A stretch of 47,007 nucleotides of DNA from Bacillota bacterium (GCA_023428025.1 JAEYZN010000042.1:1-47007), one strand, 5' to 3'. Positions 8,310-16,717 are shown, counted from the first letter of the stretch. The notes: generated from the sequence alone by a model not told the origin. Translations and numbers: made by a program.

Positions 8310-9314
8310 ATGAACGGCACGGTGCGTCCGGACGAGCCGAATGCCGCTCCAAACAGCAAGAGAGGAAGACAAGGGCAGATGATCTATCAAAACGACGAGT
8401 TGGCCGCGGCCTACGGGAATGTGGCGCGGAAGCGAAAGCTGAGCGCCATGCACGCGCAGCTAAAGCGGGACAAAGCGCAGCTGGAGCGGCATCTGGAAGC
8501 GCTCAAAGCCGCGCTGGACAAGGAAGAACTGGATGTAAGCAGGCTGGAGAACGGCGGCATCGCCGCGCTGTTCTATTCGATACTGGGCTCGCGTGACGAG
8601 CATATCCGCAAAGAGCGGGACGAAGCGCTCGCCGCGCGCCTCAAATACGAGCAGGCAAGCAAGGAATTGGCGGATATCAATGGCCGCATCACGGCGCTGA
8701 CGGCGGAGCTTAAGGCGCTGGACGGGAGCGAGGCGCGCTACGCGGCGCTTTTCGAGCAGAAGAAGGCGCACCTGCTGAACGCGCTGGGGGAAGACAGGCG
8801 GCGCATCATGGCGCTGACCGAGGATATCGCGCATACGAATACCAACCTGAAGGAGATACGCGAGGCGATGGAAGCGGGGGACGGCGCTCTTGGTTATCTG
8901 GACAGCGCGCTGAAAAGCCTGCGCAAGGCGGAGAGCTGGGGTACCTATGACATGCTGGGCGGCGGCATGATATCCGGCATGGTGAAGCATGACCATATCG
9001 ACAGGGCGGCGGACAGCGTGTCCTGCGCGCAGCTGGCGCTGAACAACTTCAGGACCGAACTCGCGGATATCAACGTGCGCAGCGATATCAGCGTGCGCAT
9101 CGGCGACTTTGCGCGCTTCGCGGACTGCTTTTTCGACGGGCTGATCGCCGACTGGTATGTGCAGAACGCCATCGGGAAATCCATGGACAGCGTGGCGGCG
9201 GCGCGCAGCGACGCGGCAAACGCGCGCTTCCCCCTGGACAGCCTCTACAAAGCCGATCAAGGCCGGTTGCAGCAGCTGCAGGCGGAGCTGGAATCGTTGG
9301 TGCTGCGGGCATAA
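8310..9314 (+). CDS. Coiled-coil protein, paralogue 1
   Basis: 334 residues without membrane segments. Heptad-rich helices run through about residues 40-200 (ELAAAYGNVARKRKLSAMHA, KRDKAQLERHLEALKAALDK, LADINGRITALTAELKALDG). The C-terminal third carries the segment ARFADCFFDGLIADWYVQNA, which is clearly shared with the gene at 11014-11835 (ARFADSFFDSLMTDFVTRGQ). The central DVSRLENGGIAALFYSILGS block also matches DVGKLDTVSLTAVFQKFKGS there. The start follows GGAGG. I know no characterised relative. The pair brackets an MtaB-like gene. Confidence 0.7.
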   Translation: MNGTVRPDEPNAAPNSKRGRQGQMIYQNDELAAAYGNVARKRKLSAMHAQLKRDKAQLERHLEALKAALDKEELDVSRLENGGIAALFYSILGSRDEHIRKERDEALAARLKYEQASKELADINGRITALTAELKALDGSEARYAALFEQKKAHLLNALGEDRRRIMALTEDIAHTNTNLKEIREAMEAGDGALGYLDSALKSLRKAESWGTYDMLGGGMISGMVKHDHIDRAADSVSCAQLALNNFRTELADINVRSDISVRIGDFARFADCFFDGLIADWYVQNAIGKSMDSVAAARSDAANARFPLDSLYKADQGRLQQLQAELESLVLRA

Positions 9315-9484
9315 CAGCGCGGCGCGGCATGACGCAGGCCATCTTTCCATAAGCTTTTTCAATATCCATATTAACGCTATAGGAAAGATCATATAATAAT
9401 CATACAAATCAAAATATCCTTCAAGAAAAGCGGATGCGGTTATTCTATACTGCTGTCAACAAACAGTATCGGAAGGAGATCGTT

Positions 9485-10858
9485 ATGCCAGAGTATAAAA
9501 CCGCCGCGTATCAGGATCTGAGCGATTTCGTATACGCGCAGGCAAAATTTCCGGTCGCGCTGGAGAACGGCATGGTCATCGGCGGGGGGACGCTTTACCC
9601 GGAGGTCAACTTCACGCTGCCGACGATGAGCATTGAAGCGGGGACGATGGCGGAGGTCATCCGAAACTATAAAGAGATCATCACGGGCATCTGCGAGCGC
9701 GCCAAAGACCTGCGCAGCCAGGGCTTTGTGGCGGAGATCGAGACGTTGCCGCCCATGACGTTCGAGCCCAAATGGGGCATCGAGGTGTGCAGAACAATGG
9801 TGGATATCGCGAAGGATTTCGCCGGCAAGCACGGCGTGAAGAGCGCGGTGCGCATCACGCCCAACGATATCCGCGAGGGCAGCGACCTCACACACATGTG
9901 GCGCGGGCGCCATTGGGACAACATGCTGGAAACGTTCGAAGGCTGCGCGAAAGCCGGGGCGGATTTTCTCGCGATTGAATCCGTCGGCGGCAAGGAGGTG
10001 CACGACGAGGCCATCATGTACTGCGATATCGCCAAGTCGGTGTTCGCGCTTTCGGTGCTGGGCTGCACGGATATGAACAGGCTCTGGTCGCAGATCGTCT
10101 CCATCGCGGATAAAACGGGCGTGGTGCCCGCGGGCGATACGGCGTGCGGTTTCGCCAACACCGCCATGGTGCTGGCCGACAGAAACTACGTCCCCAAGGT
10201 GTTCTCAGCGGCGGTGCGCGTGATGGCGGCGGTGCGCAGCTTGGTCGCCGTGGAACGCGGCGCGAAGGGCCCGCACAAGGACTGCGGCTATGAAGGCGTA
10301 TACGTGAAGGCCATCACCGGCATACCCATCGCGATGGAAGGGCGCACCAGCGCGTGCGCGCACCTGAGCCCCGTGGGCAACGTGGCGGCGTGCCTCGCGG
10401 ACCTGTGGAGCAACGAATCCATCCAGAACATCAAGCTGCTGGGCGGCATGGCGCCCACCGTGAGTTTCGAGCAGCTGGAATACGACTGCCGCCTGATGAA
10501 CACGGCCTCCAAGCGCGGCAGGGAAACGGCGCTGCTGATGAGAGACATGCTCGCGGATTCCGACAGCGCGCTGGACCCGCAGGCGTATGTGCTCCGCCCC
10601 GACGTGGTGCTCGAGATCTCCCAAGAGATCGTGAAGGAGGACGGCTATTACAGCCGCACAAAGAAGGCGGCCGAGCTGGCGCTGGATAAGATCAGGGCGG
10701 CGCATGGCAAGGGCGAGCTGGCGCTGGAGGACAAGGAACTGATGTGGCTCGACAGGCTGGCGGAAGACGTGGCGGCGCTGCCCGCGGATGTGCAGACGCT
10801 GACAGACGAGATGGTGCCGCAGTGCGAGAAGCTGGAGCCGGCGAAATACGACATGTAA
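9485..10858 (+). CDS. mtaB: MtaB-like methanol:corrinoid methyltransferase
   Basis: 457 residues matching MtaB along its full length. MtaB moves the methyl group of methanol to a corrinoid protein (MtaC). The zinc ligands known in Methanosarcina MtaB have counterparts here: E165 (FLAIESVGGKEV), C221 (PAGDTACGFANTAM) and C267 (GPHKDCGYE). Conserved GMP/GIPIAMEGRTSACAH and LWSNES blocks are present. The GGAAGGAG at 9470-9477 sets the start at 9485; the frame is open further upstream without a ribosome site. No mtaC (corrinoid protein) or mtaA is in the window, so the partner must be elsewhere or the substrate differs. A terminator follows. Confidence 0.88.
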   Translation: MPEYKTAAYQDLSDFVYAQAKFPVALENGMVIGGGTLYPEVNFTLPTMSIEAGTMAEVIRNYKEIITGICERAKDLRSQGFVAEIETLPPMTFEPKWGIEVCRTMVDIAKDFAGKHGVKSAVRITPNDIREGSDLTHMWRGRHWDNMLETFEGCAKAGADFLAIESVGGKEVHDEAIMYCDIAKSVFALSVLGCTDMNRLWSQIVSIADKTGVVPAGDTACGFANTAMVLADRNYVPKVFSAAVRVMAAVRSLVAVERGAKGPHKDCGYEGVYVKAITGIPIAMEGRTSACAHLSPVGNVAACLADLWSNESIQNIKLLGGMAPTVSFEQLEYDCRLMNTASKRGRETALLMRDMLADSDSALDPQAYVLRPDVVLEISQEIVKEDGYYSRTKKAAELALDKIRAAHGKGELALEDKELMWLDRLAEDVAALPADVQTLTDEMVPQCEKLEPAKYDM

Positions 10859-10889
10859 AGAGAGCGAAAAGAAACAGATCAACGTCCTG

Positions 10890-10930
10890 AAAAGAGCGGG
10901 GCCTGCAAACAATGTGCGGGCTCTTTTCTA
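10890..10930 (+). terminator. Intrinsic terminator after mtaB
   Basis: AAAAGAGC (10890-10897) pairs with GCTCTTTT (10920-10927), with additional inner GC pairing, followed by CTATTTTC. Confidence 0.75.
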
Positions 10931-11013
10931 TTTTCGCCAGGGTGGAAGGATGGCGCTTTCGGCCGATTTTGTTGTATAATATAGAATGAAAGCTGACAAG
11001 CGAGGTGGACATC

Positions 11014-11835
11014 ATGGATGTGGATTTGAAATTTGACGGCGGCACGGCGGCGGCGCGCATGAAAAAGCTGGGTGAAAAGCTGGCGCTGCTGGAGCGCGAC
11101 CGGGAGCTGCTGGAAGTCAAAATCGCCGCACACAAAAACACGTTGGAAGAGCGCAGCTTTGACGTGGGCAAGCTGGACACCGTGAGCCTGACAGCCGTGT
11201 TTCAGAAATTCAAGGGCAGCCAAGCGGAGCTGGTGAGAGACAGGGCGGAGCTTTTCGCGGTGTGGCTGAAATACCGGCAGGCGCATAAAGACCTCGCGGG
11301 CACCGAAGAGATGATCGCCATGATGTCGGACGAGCGCGCGAAGCTGTCAAACGGACAGCAGACGGGGGACAAACCGGCAGAGGGCGAGGAGCGCATCGCG
11401 CAGGCCCGGTGCCGCCTGAAGGAAATCGAGAAAGCGGCGGTAGCCGGGCGCGAGGTGAGCGCCTGTCTGGACATCGCCGAGGAGGACCTGCTCAAAGCGC
11501 AGGAGCTGGGAGAAGCCAGCGGCGGTATGCTGAGCAGCGCCGTGCTGTTCGACTATATCCATGGCGCGCGGGAGCAGGCCAGCCGGGCGCAGGGGCTGAT
11601 GAACCGCTTTCGCTATCTGCTGCCGGACGCGCAGGCGGAGGCTGGCGAGCTGGCCCGGTTTGCGGACAGCTTTTTCGACAGCCTGATGACGGACTTTGTG
11701 ACGCGCGGGCAGGTGCACGACTCGCAGGAGATCGTGCGGGGCGCGCAGAACCTTGTGGAGTCCCTGCTGATGCGGCTGGGCAGCATGGCGGCAGCGGAGA
11801 GGGAAGAAATTCGCGTATTGCAGAAGGAAAAGTGA
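11014..11835 (+). CDS. Coiled-coil protein, paralogue 2
   Basis: 273 residues from ATG 11014 (GAGGTGG five bases upstream; the frame is open nine bases further to a GTG). Mostly helical with heptads (MKKLGEKLALLERDRELLEV, RLKEIEKAAVAGREVSACLD). It shares with paralogue 1 the central DVGKLDTVSL...F block and the C-terminal ELARFADSFFDSLMTDF block, including spacing, so one arose by duplication. It is shorter by about 60 residues, mostly at the N-terminus. A promoter-like TTGTATAATATAGAATG lies at about 10969-10987. Function unknown. Confidence 0.7.
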   Translation: MDVDLKFDGGTAAARMKKLGEKLALLERDRELLEVKIAAHKNTLEERSFDVGKLDTVSLTAVFQKFKGSQAELVRDRAELFAVWLKYRQAHKDLAGTEEMIAMMSDERAKLSNGQQTGDKPAEGEERIAQARCRLKEIEKAAVAGREVSACLDIAEEDLLKAQELGEASGGMLSSAVLFDYIHGAREQASRAQGLMNRFRYLLPDAQAEAGELARFADSFFDSLMTDFVTRGQVHDSQEIVRGAQNLVESLLMRLGSMAAAEREEIRVLQKEK

Positions 11836-11992
11836 AGCCGAGCTATTATTGAGCCAAAGCTGTTTTCGTCACCGTAACGGCGCGCCGGAAATATGTGCTG
11901 AAACGGTTTGCCGGCAACAAGCGGCGATTGGTAAAATCAGCCGATACATGCGCCGCTGCCAAACGGGGCAAATTAATGGCGGAGGTGATGAC

Positions 11993-12124
11993 TTGAAAAG
12001 AAAAAACGACAAAAGTCTGCTGGAAACCGTGAAGCAGGCCCGGGCGGACAAAAAGTCTGACTTAGCGGAGGGACAGCTCTCGAAACGGGAAAACAGCCCC
12101 GAACAGAACGGGGAAGATTTCTGA
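11993..12124 (+). CDS. Small charged protein, 43 residues
   Basis: Starts at TTG 11993 behind an excellent GGAGGTGA (11981-11988). The product is almost entirely charged or polar (KRKNDKSLLETVKQARADKK, then an acidic tail ending EQNGEDF) and likely disordered. The frame is open upstream to 11849 but without a ribosome site. A terminator follows at 12146. It lies next to the SASP gene, so a spore role is possible but unproven. Confidence 0.45.
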   Translation: MKRKNDKSLLETVKQARADKKSDLAEGQLSKRENSPEQNGEDF

Positions 12125-12145
12125 AAACATACGAATCGAGTGAAG

Positions 12146-12168
12146 AGCCGGGGAATATCCGGCTTTTC
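12146..12168 (+). terminator. Terminator after the small charged protein
   Basis: AGCCGG (12146-12151) and CCGGCT (12159-12164) with a 7-nt loop, then TTTCG. Confidence 0.6.
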
Positions 12169-12204
12169 GTCTGTTGAGCAATGGCGGCGCGGCTGGCCGG
12201 ACGG

Positions 12205-12242
12205 CAAAAAAAGAAGAGCGGCAAGGCCCTTCTCTTTTTTCA
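12205..12242 (-). terminator. Terminator of the SASP gene
   Basis: Read on the minus strand, AAAAAAGAG..GGC pairs with GCC..CTCTT and is followed by seven T residues. It lies directly behind the SASP stop codon. Confidence 0.7.
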
Positions 12243-12250
12243 TGGTAGAC

Positions 12251-12457
12251 TTAGAACCGCGAGCGGGTCTGAGCCTGGCTCTGGGCTTCGGGCATATTGC
12301 TTTCCGCATACTGCAGCATCTTTCTGACCATGTTGCCGCCGATACGGCCGGCGTCGCGCGCCGAGAGATCGCCATTATCACCGGGTTTCAGATTTACGCC
12401 GATCTCGCTGGCGACAGATTGTTTCATTCCGCTAAGTTTCCAGTTGCTTCTCGCCAC
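12251..12457 (-). CDS. Alpha/beta-type small acid-soluble spore protein
   Basis: 68 residues. The two SASP signatures are present: KQSVASEIGVNLKPGDNGDL (with the GPR-protease-type E-I/L-G site) and DAGRIGGNMVRKMLQYAE. These proteins coat DNA in the forespore, protect it from UV and are degraded on germination. GGAGGTG lies six bases before GTG 12457, which is preferred over the GTG nine bases upstream that overlaps the ribosome site. A dedicated terminator follows. This is the best single marker that the organism forms endospores. I could not find a convincing sigma-G promoter by eye. Confidence 0.92.
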   Translation of the reverse strand: MARSNWKLSGMKQSVASEIGVNLKPGDNGDLSARDAGRIGGNMVRKMLQYAESNMPEAQSQAQTRSRF

Positions 12458-12576
12458 GTTATTCACCTCCTTATGCTGTTATTTTCCCGATTTTTACGCA
12501 AATAATGCATGGAATTTTCAAATTTGGACGCCGCGTAAACAATCGTCCAAAGCTGAGAAATCTTGTTAGGATTTTG

Positions 12577-12605
12577 TTGACAAATACCAAGAATCATTTT
12601 AATAT
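12577..12605 (+). promoter_or_regulatory. Vegetative promoter of the PadR gene
   Basis: TTGACA (12577-12582), 17-nt spacer, TAATAT (12600-12605): close to consensus sigma-A. The start codon is at 12670. Confidence 0.75.
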
Positions 12606-12614
12606 TACCGTAAC

Positions 12615-12651
12615 GGATATATGCAAACTGGATATAGATAACGCGGATATA
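12615..12651 (+). promoter_or_regulatory. Three GGATATA direct repeats, candidate PadR operator
   Basis: GGATATA occurs at 12615-12621, 12630-12636 and 12645-12651, an exact 15-bp period, between the -10 element and the ribosome site of the padR-type gene. This suits autoregulation by a regulator that binds along one face of the leader. Confidence 0.5.
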
Positions 12652-12669
12652 AACAAGGAGGATTTAAGT

Positions 12670-13224
12670 ATGCGTGTTGAAGGCGCTCATGGCGGGCGGC
12701 ATATGCAGCGCATGGTGGAGGTATGCCTGCTGGTGCTGCTGTGCGGGCCGGATGGTGAGCGCAGCCACGGTTATGCGCTGGGCGAGCGCCTGCGCGATTT
12801 CGGCTTTGACGACAGCGAGATCAGCGTGGCCACGCTTTACCGCACGCTGCGCGGCATGGAGGAGGCCGGTTGGGTGACCTCCGAATGGGCGGCGGGCGGG
12901 CCGGGGCCACAGCGGCGCGAATATGCCGTGACGGACGCGGGACACGCGGCGCTGGACGAATGGGCGGCGGTGCTGCAGAAACGACGGGAGCGCATCACGC
13001 GTGTGCTGGACGCGTATGCCCGATTGGGGCGGGAGCCTGTCTCGGCGGACGGCATAGAGGACGGCATGCAGCACAGAAACGCCGGGCAGGGCCCGCGCCA
13101 CAGCAGGCGGCAGGCCGTGCAGGAAACGGTCAGCTCACCGGCGCAGGCGGAAGCACCGGTACAGCAGGAGCCGGAAAAGGCCCGGCGGAGAGAGACGGAA
13201 AAGCTGCAGGAGTATTGGGACTGA
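12670..13224 (+). CDS. PadR-family transcriptional regulator
   Basis: 184 residues. Residues about 10-85 form the PadR winged helix: VCLLVLLCG, HGYALGERLRDFGF, ISVATLYRTLRGMEEAGWVT, and the wing REYAVTDAGHAALDEW. The C-terminal helix (AAVLQKRRERITRVLDAYAR) would dimerise. Beyond it lies about 60 residues of Gln/Glu/Arg-rich sequence not typical of the short PadR-s1 type, probably disordered or an effector tail. AAGGAGG at 12655-12661 sets the start. The ligand is unknown. Expression is likely from the promoter at 12577 with feedback through the GGATATA repeats. Confidence 0.88.
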   Translation: MRVEGAHGGRHMQRMVEVCLLVLLCGPDGERSHGYALGERLRDFGFDDSEISVATLYRTLRGMEEAGWVTSEWAAGGPGPQRREYAVTDAGHAALDEWAAVLQKRRERITRVLDAYARLGREPVSADGIEDGMQHRNAGQGPRHSRRQAVQETVSSPAQAEAPVQQEPEKARRRETEKLQEYWD

Positions 13225-13390
13225 GGTTTATGGGAAGGCCGGAGGTATTCGGCATAAGGGGGGCTGTAAGCGCACGGCAGGCGCTCTTTCTGCCTTCGCA
13301 CGCCCCGGCAGTTTGCAGATAATAAATGCAACAGAAATGGCGGGCCCCGTTTTTTTGTTCCTGATATGCTGTGAACGGAGGTGAGGGGAC

Positions 13391-14266
13391 ATGGATATGC
13401 TGGCCCGGTTCAACGAAGCCATGCGGTATATCGAGAACAACCTGACGGAGAAGATCGATTTTGGACGACTGGCCCGCGCAGCGGGATGCTCCGAATATCA
13501 TTTCCGGCGCGTGTTTTCCTTTCTGGCCGGAATGCCGCTGGGCGAGTATATCCGTCGCAGAAGGCTGGCGGTGGCTGCCGAACGCATCCGGCTGGGAGAA
13601 GAGCGCATCATCGACCTGGCTGTTATGTTCGGGTACGAGTCCGCCGACGCCTTCGGCAAAGCGTTTGCCGCCATGCATGGCATAACGCCGTCGCAGGCCA
13701 GAACGGGCCAAATGCCCGTGATGGCGTTTCCCCCCATGACCTTCCAGATGACAATAAGAGGGGGAACAGAAATGAACTACCGCATCACAGAAAAAGGGCC
13801 GTTCCGGATCGTCGGGTTTAAAAAGCGCATCCGGATGCAGTTTGAGGGTGTGAACCCGCAGATGGATTCCCTGGTGAAAAAGCTGACGCCCGGGGCCATC
13901 GGCCGGCTCAAGGGGCTCGGCGATATGGAGCCCTGCGGCATGCTCAGCGTATCGGCCAATTTCTCGGAACGCACCGAAGAGGGCAGCGCGCTGGACCAGT
14001 ACATCGGCGTCGCCACCACACAGCTGCCGCCGGAGGGGTACGACGTTCTTGAGGTTGCCGCGTCGGCCTGGGCCGTGTTCACGGTAAAAGGCGCTTTTCC
14101 CGAGGCCATGCAGAGCACCTGGGCCAAGATATACGCGGAATGGCTGCCGTCTTCCGGCTGCCAGCTGACTGACGGCCCGGAGATGCTGTGGCATGAAAGA
14201 CCTGACAGCTCGAAACCCGAATTGACCAGCGAGATATGGGTGCCGGTTAAGACAGGGAAACCGTGA
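13391..14266 (+). CDS. AraC-family regulator with GyrI-like effector domain
   Basis: 291 residues. Residues about 8-105 contain the two AraC helix-turn-helix units (IDFGRLARAAGCSEYHFRRV and IIDLAVMFGYESADAFGKAF, followed by GITPSQAR). Residues about 130-290 form a GyrI/AraE_N-type effector-binding domain (MNYRITEKGPFRIVGF, YIGVATTQLPPEGYDVLEV, YAEWLPSSGCQL), as in Rob/SoxS-like drug sensors. These regulators commonly bind small cationic compounds and activate efflux or stress genes. GGAGGTGAGG precedes the ATG. A terminator lies at 14292. No target gene is obvious in the neighbourhood. Confidence 0.9.
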   Translation: MDMLARFNEAMRYIENNLTEKIDFGRLARAAGCSEYHFRRVFSFLAGMPLGEYIRRRRLAVAAERIRLGEERIIDLAVMFGYESADAFGKAFAAMHGITPSQARTGQMPVMAFPPMTFQMTIRGGTEMNYRITEKGPFRIVGFKKRIRMQFEGVNPQMDSLVKKLTPGAIGRLKGLGDMEPCGMLSVSANFSERTEEGSALDQYIGVATTQLPPEGYDVLEVAASAWAVFTVKGAFPEAMQSTWAKIYAEWLPSSGCQLTDGPEMLWHERPDSSKPELTSEIWVPVKTGKP

Positions 14267-14291
14267 GAATCCATACGAATCACACCGTAAA

Positions 14292-14324
14292 CAAAAGCCA
14301 GGCTGTTCAAGGCCCGGCTTTTTG
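14292..14324 (+). terminator. Terminator after the AraC-type gene
   Basis: AAAAGCCAGG and CCCGGCTTTTT form an imperfect stem with a 10-nt loop, ending in a T-run. Confidence 0.55.
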
Positions 14325-14356
14325 TATGTGCATGACGCAGCCTGAATCATAAGATA

Positions 14357-14824
14357 TCACCGCTCATCTTCCCATTTCTCCACGATAAAGCTGTCGTCTT
14401 CCAGAGATACAAAGTAAAGCGCGTCGAACCCTTCGGATATCCGCGGCAGCTCAAGCCTGTTTGAAGTGGCCGCGATGGCGGCCGCCGGAACCTTCGCTTT
14501 GCCCGAACGGCGTTCGTTGCGCGCCATGCATTCGGCTGCCCGGCTTTGGAAGAACAGGCCGATCACGCGGTAGCCCGCCTGACGGGCAGGCCGGATGTAG
14601 CGCGCGCGGTCCTGAACCGTCGGATTGGTGTTATCCACGACAAACGACCTGCCGCTGCGGATGCATTCATCCAGCAGCAGGCGTTCTTTGCGGCGGGTAC
14701 GCAGCCGGTCCAGACTGATATGCGTATGCGTCGAGGCATAGTTCTGATGGTAATAGGCGCTTTTTCCGCTGGCCTGAAGGCCCATGAATATGACGGCGGT
14801 TTTCGTATCCTGTGGTATTGGCAT
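14357..14824 (-). CDS. P-loop kinase/AAA_33-type ATPase, polynucleotide-kinase-like
   Basis: 155 residues. The Walker A is GLQASGKS (residues 15-22), followed by HISLDRLRTR and a second acidic strand FVVDNTNPT (D64), the arrangement of the AAA_33/T4 polynucleotide-kinase-like family, in which the Asp and neighbouring residues position the phosphate acceptor. The later RNERRSGKAKVP looks like the lid arginines. Substrate unknown: homologues phosphorylate nucleic acid ends or small metabolites. It is transcribed toward the AraC gene. The short spacing behind the QueG-like pseudogene suggests it may once have shared that transcript. Confidence 0.8.
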   Translation of the reverse strand: MPIPQDTKTAVIFMGLQASGKSAYYHQNYASTHTHISLDRLRTRRKERLLLDECIRSGRSFVVDNTNPTVQDRARYIRPARQAGYRVIGLFFQSRAAECMARNERRSGKAKVPAAAIAATSNRLELPRISEGFDALYFVSLEDDSFIVEKWEDER

Positions 14825-14871
14825 GATTTCCTCGCGATGGCTTTATGATCACATATGGTGACGATACGCGG

Positions 14872-15900
14872 TTAACGCCCGTCCCGCACGCGGCGCGCCA
14901 TCAGCCGCACCGGTCCGCTGGGGTCGCCGCAGGCGACGGCGGAGGCGTATTCAGGCCGGTAATCGTTATGCATGGCGTTCACGCGTTCACCTTCCATTTC
15001 CAGCCCTCGTCGGCTTGAGGTACCAGAAGCGCGGCTGCAGCACGTCGCGGTAATAATCGTCGCTCATCCCCAGTATTTTCTCCAGGGACAGCTGCCCGGC
15101 CAGCGCGTCCAGCCCCGGATACTCGTGCAGGGGGTCCCACGCGCGCCGGTTGAACGGACAGGCATCCTGGCAGTCGTCGCAGCCATACACCCATTGCTTC
15201 ATCTTGGGGCCGATGTCCGCGGCGAGGAAATCCCCCTCGGGATAGACCTTGGTGGTGAGGCAGCAGATGCAGCCGGAGCGGCGCGTCATGTACGGCGCGG
15301 CCAGCGAATGAGTAGAGCAGGCGCGCACGCACGGGCCACAGTTGTTCTCCGGGCACGGCGGGTATTGCGCCGCGTCCTTCAGCTCCAGCGGCCGGTCGAT
15401 CAGCCATGCCTCCAGATACACCCAGGAACCGGCTGCGTATAGAAGAAGTTGTTTTTGCGGATGATGCCCAGTCCGGCCTTGTAAGCGGCCCAGCGCAGGG
15501 GAATGACGCCGTCGGTGCGCTTGGTGAGCATGCGCAGCCCGATGTCATGGAGATATGCCTCAAACTTAAGGCTGGTCTGATGGTCCGGCGAGGCGGGGTT
15601 CACGCGGCCGTCGGCGAGGAAGAACTTCGAGATACGCCCGTCCAGCTGCGGCGGCATTTTATACTTGCCGTAGCGGCGCACGCAGACCACGGCGGCTTTC
15701 GCCCAGGGGTGCTGCTGCTGCGGGCAGGCCAGGGCGTAATACTTTTGGCCGTACTCCGCCTGGTCGGGGAAAAAGCGGAAGCGCTCGTCCAGCCGGTCGG
15801 CAAAGTCCGCCAGCTCCTCAACGCGGATGATGCCGCAGTTCTCATAACCCAGCGCCAGCGCGCACTGTTTGATGGCGACGGCAAGATTGTCTCCTGTCAT
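14872..15900 (-). pseudogene. QueG-like double [4Fe-4S] reductase, disrupted by three frameshifts
   Basis: The gene resembles epoxyqueuosine reductase-like iron-sulfur proteins. The first part (15900-15400) has RWAAYKAGLGIIRKNNFFYT. A one-base shift near 15425-15435 moves to the frame with VYLEAWLIDRPLELK and the two ferredoxin-like clusters (CPENNCGPCVRACS; CDDCQDACPFNR). A second shift near 15003-15020 is needed to reach DEGWKWKVNA. A third is an 8-bp tandem duplication, GCGTTCAC twice at 14975-14990, after which MHNDYRPEYASAV continues to a stop at 14872. Removing one copy restores VNAMHNDYRPEY. The protein cannot be made intact. It starts 12 bp after the marR stop, so the two formed an operon. 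Confidence 0.8.
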
Positions 15901-15912
15901 GTGCAGGCCTCC

Positions 15913-16323
15913 TTATTCTGCGGGCAAATTTTCTATGGATGACAGCGCCGCCCGGAAGGCGCTGAGATTTTCTTCGCCGATCCGTTCTTTCATCATCCGC
16001 TGGGCGTCCTGCCAAAGCGGATGGGCGGCGGCCAGTGCGGCGGCTCCTTTGGATGCGACGCGCAGCTCACAGTCCCGCGCACCCGGCTGTGATATGTCTT
16101 CCACATACGCCATGCGGCGGAGCGGCCGCAGATTTCTCGCCAGCGTGCTTCGGTCCAGCCGCATTTGAAGGGCAAGGATGGTTATGCTGCTGCCGCCCAG
16201 ACGGGTGAGGCTGCTGATGGTGAGTCCGGACGGCGCCATCGTCTGATCGTAATACCGGGTCATGGCGCCCGCCGCGCGCCTCAAATGGGCGCACAGGCAC
16301 CGGTCTTGTATATCGGGGTACAT
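15913..16323 (-). CDS. MarR-family regulator
   Basis: 136 residues. The recognition region ITILALQMRLDRSTLARNLRPL and wing RDCELRVASKGAAALAAA are typical MarR. Compared with usual family spacing, the segment between GLTIS and SITILALQM is about six residues short, so part of helix 2/3 may be deleted. With its operon partner (the QueG-like gene) dead, this regulator may itself be decaying. Members sense phenolic or oxidative compounds and usually repress their own operon. Confidence 0.8.
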   Translation of the reverse strand: MYPDIQDRCLCAHLRRAAGAMTRYYDQTMAPSGLTISSLTRLGGSSITILALQMRLDRSTLARNLRPLRRMAYVEDISQPGARDCELRVASKGAAALAAAHPLWQDAQRMMKERIGEENLSAFRAALSSIENLPAE

Positions 16324-16405
16324 GGTTGTGAGATTCGTTCCTAAGTGAAAAGCTTAGGCGCTAATAGGCGCTAAAGAGTATCATTTGAAAAGGTCACTTT
16401 CCCCA

Positions 16406-16645
16406 CTAAGGGACAAGACCTTTGAAAAATTCCTCATAACCGACTTTGAAAACCCTCTGTAAGAGAACCAAATCAGTTGCAAAAATGTTCTTTCTACCCT
16501 GCTCAATGTGTCCGTAATGGCTGACCGACATGGACCGCCCTAAAAGCTGAAGCTCGCGCACAACATCAGGTTGAGACATCCCAAGAGAAACACGTATCTT
16601 TTGGATATTATCGCCAAGGGAAACATCTTGTAGAATCTTCTGCAC
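16406..16645 (-). CDS. XRE-family helix-turn-helix regulator
   Basis: 79 residues. A Cro/C1-type HTH spans about residues 12-70: GDNIQKIRVSLGMSQPDVVRE, then SVSHYGHIEQGRKN. It starts at GTG 16645 behind AAGGGGGTG. It is AT-rich. It is divergent from the gene at 16763, and between them lie a strong promoter and a palindrome that it may bind. Such compact regulators are typical of mobile elements and small defence or toxin modules. Confidence 0.85.
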   Translation of the reverse strand: MQKILQDVSLGDNIQKIRVSLGMSQPDVVRELQLLGRSMSVSHYGHIEQGRKNIFATDLVLLQRVFKVGYEEFFKGLVP

Positions 16646-16687
16646 TGTTACACCCCCTTGAAGCTATACTAGGTAGTAGTTTTAACC

Positions 16688-16716
16688 TTGATTATACCGA
16701 AATCAAATGGTATAAT
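16688..16716 (+). promoter_or_regulatory. Strong promoter of the gene at 16763
   Basis: TTGATT (16688-16693), 17-nt spacer, TATAAT (16711-16716). Confidence 0.8.
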
Positions 16717-16717
16717 G

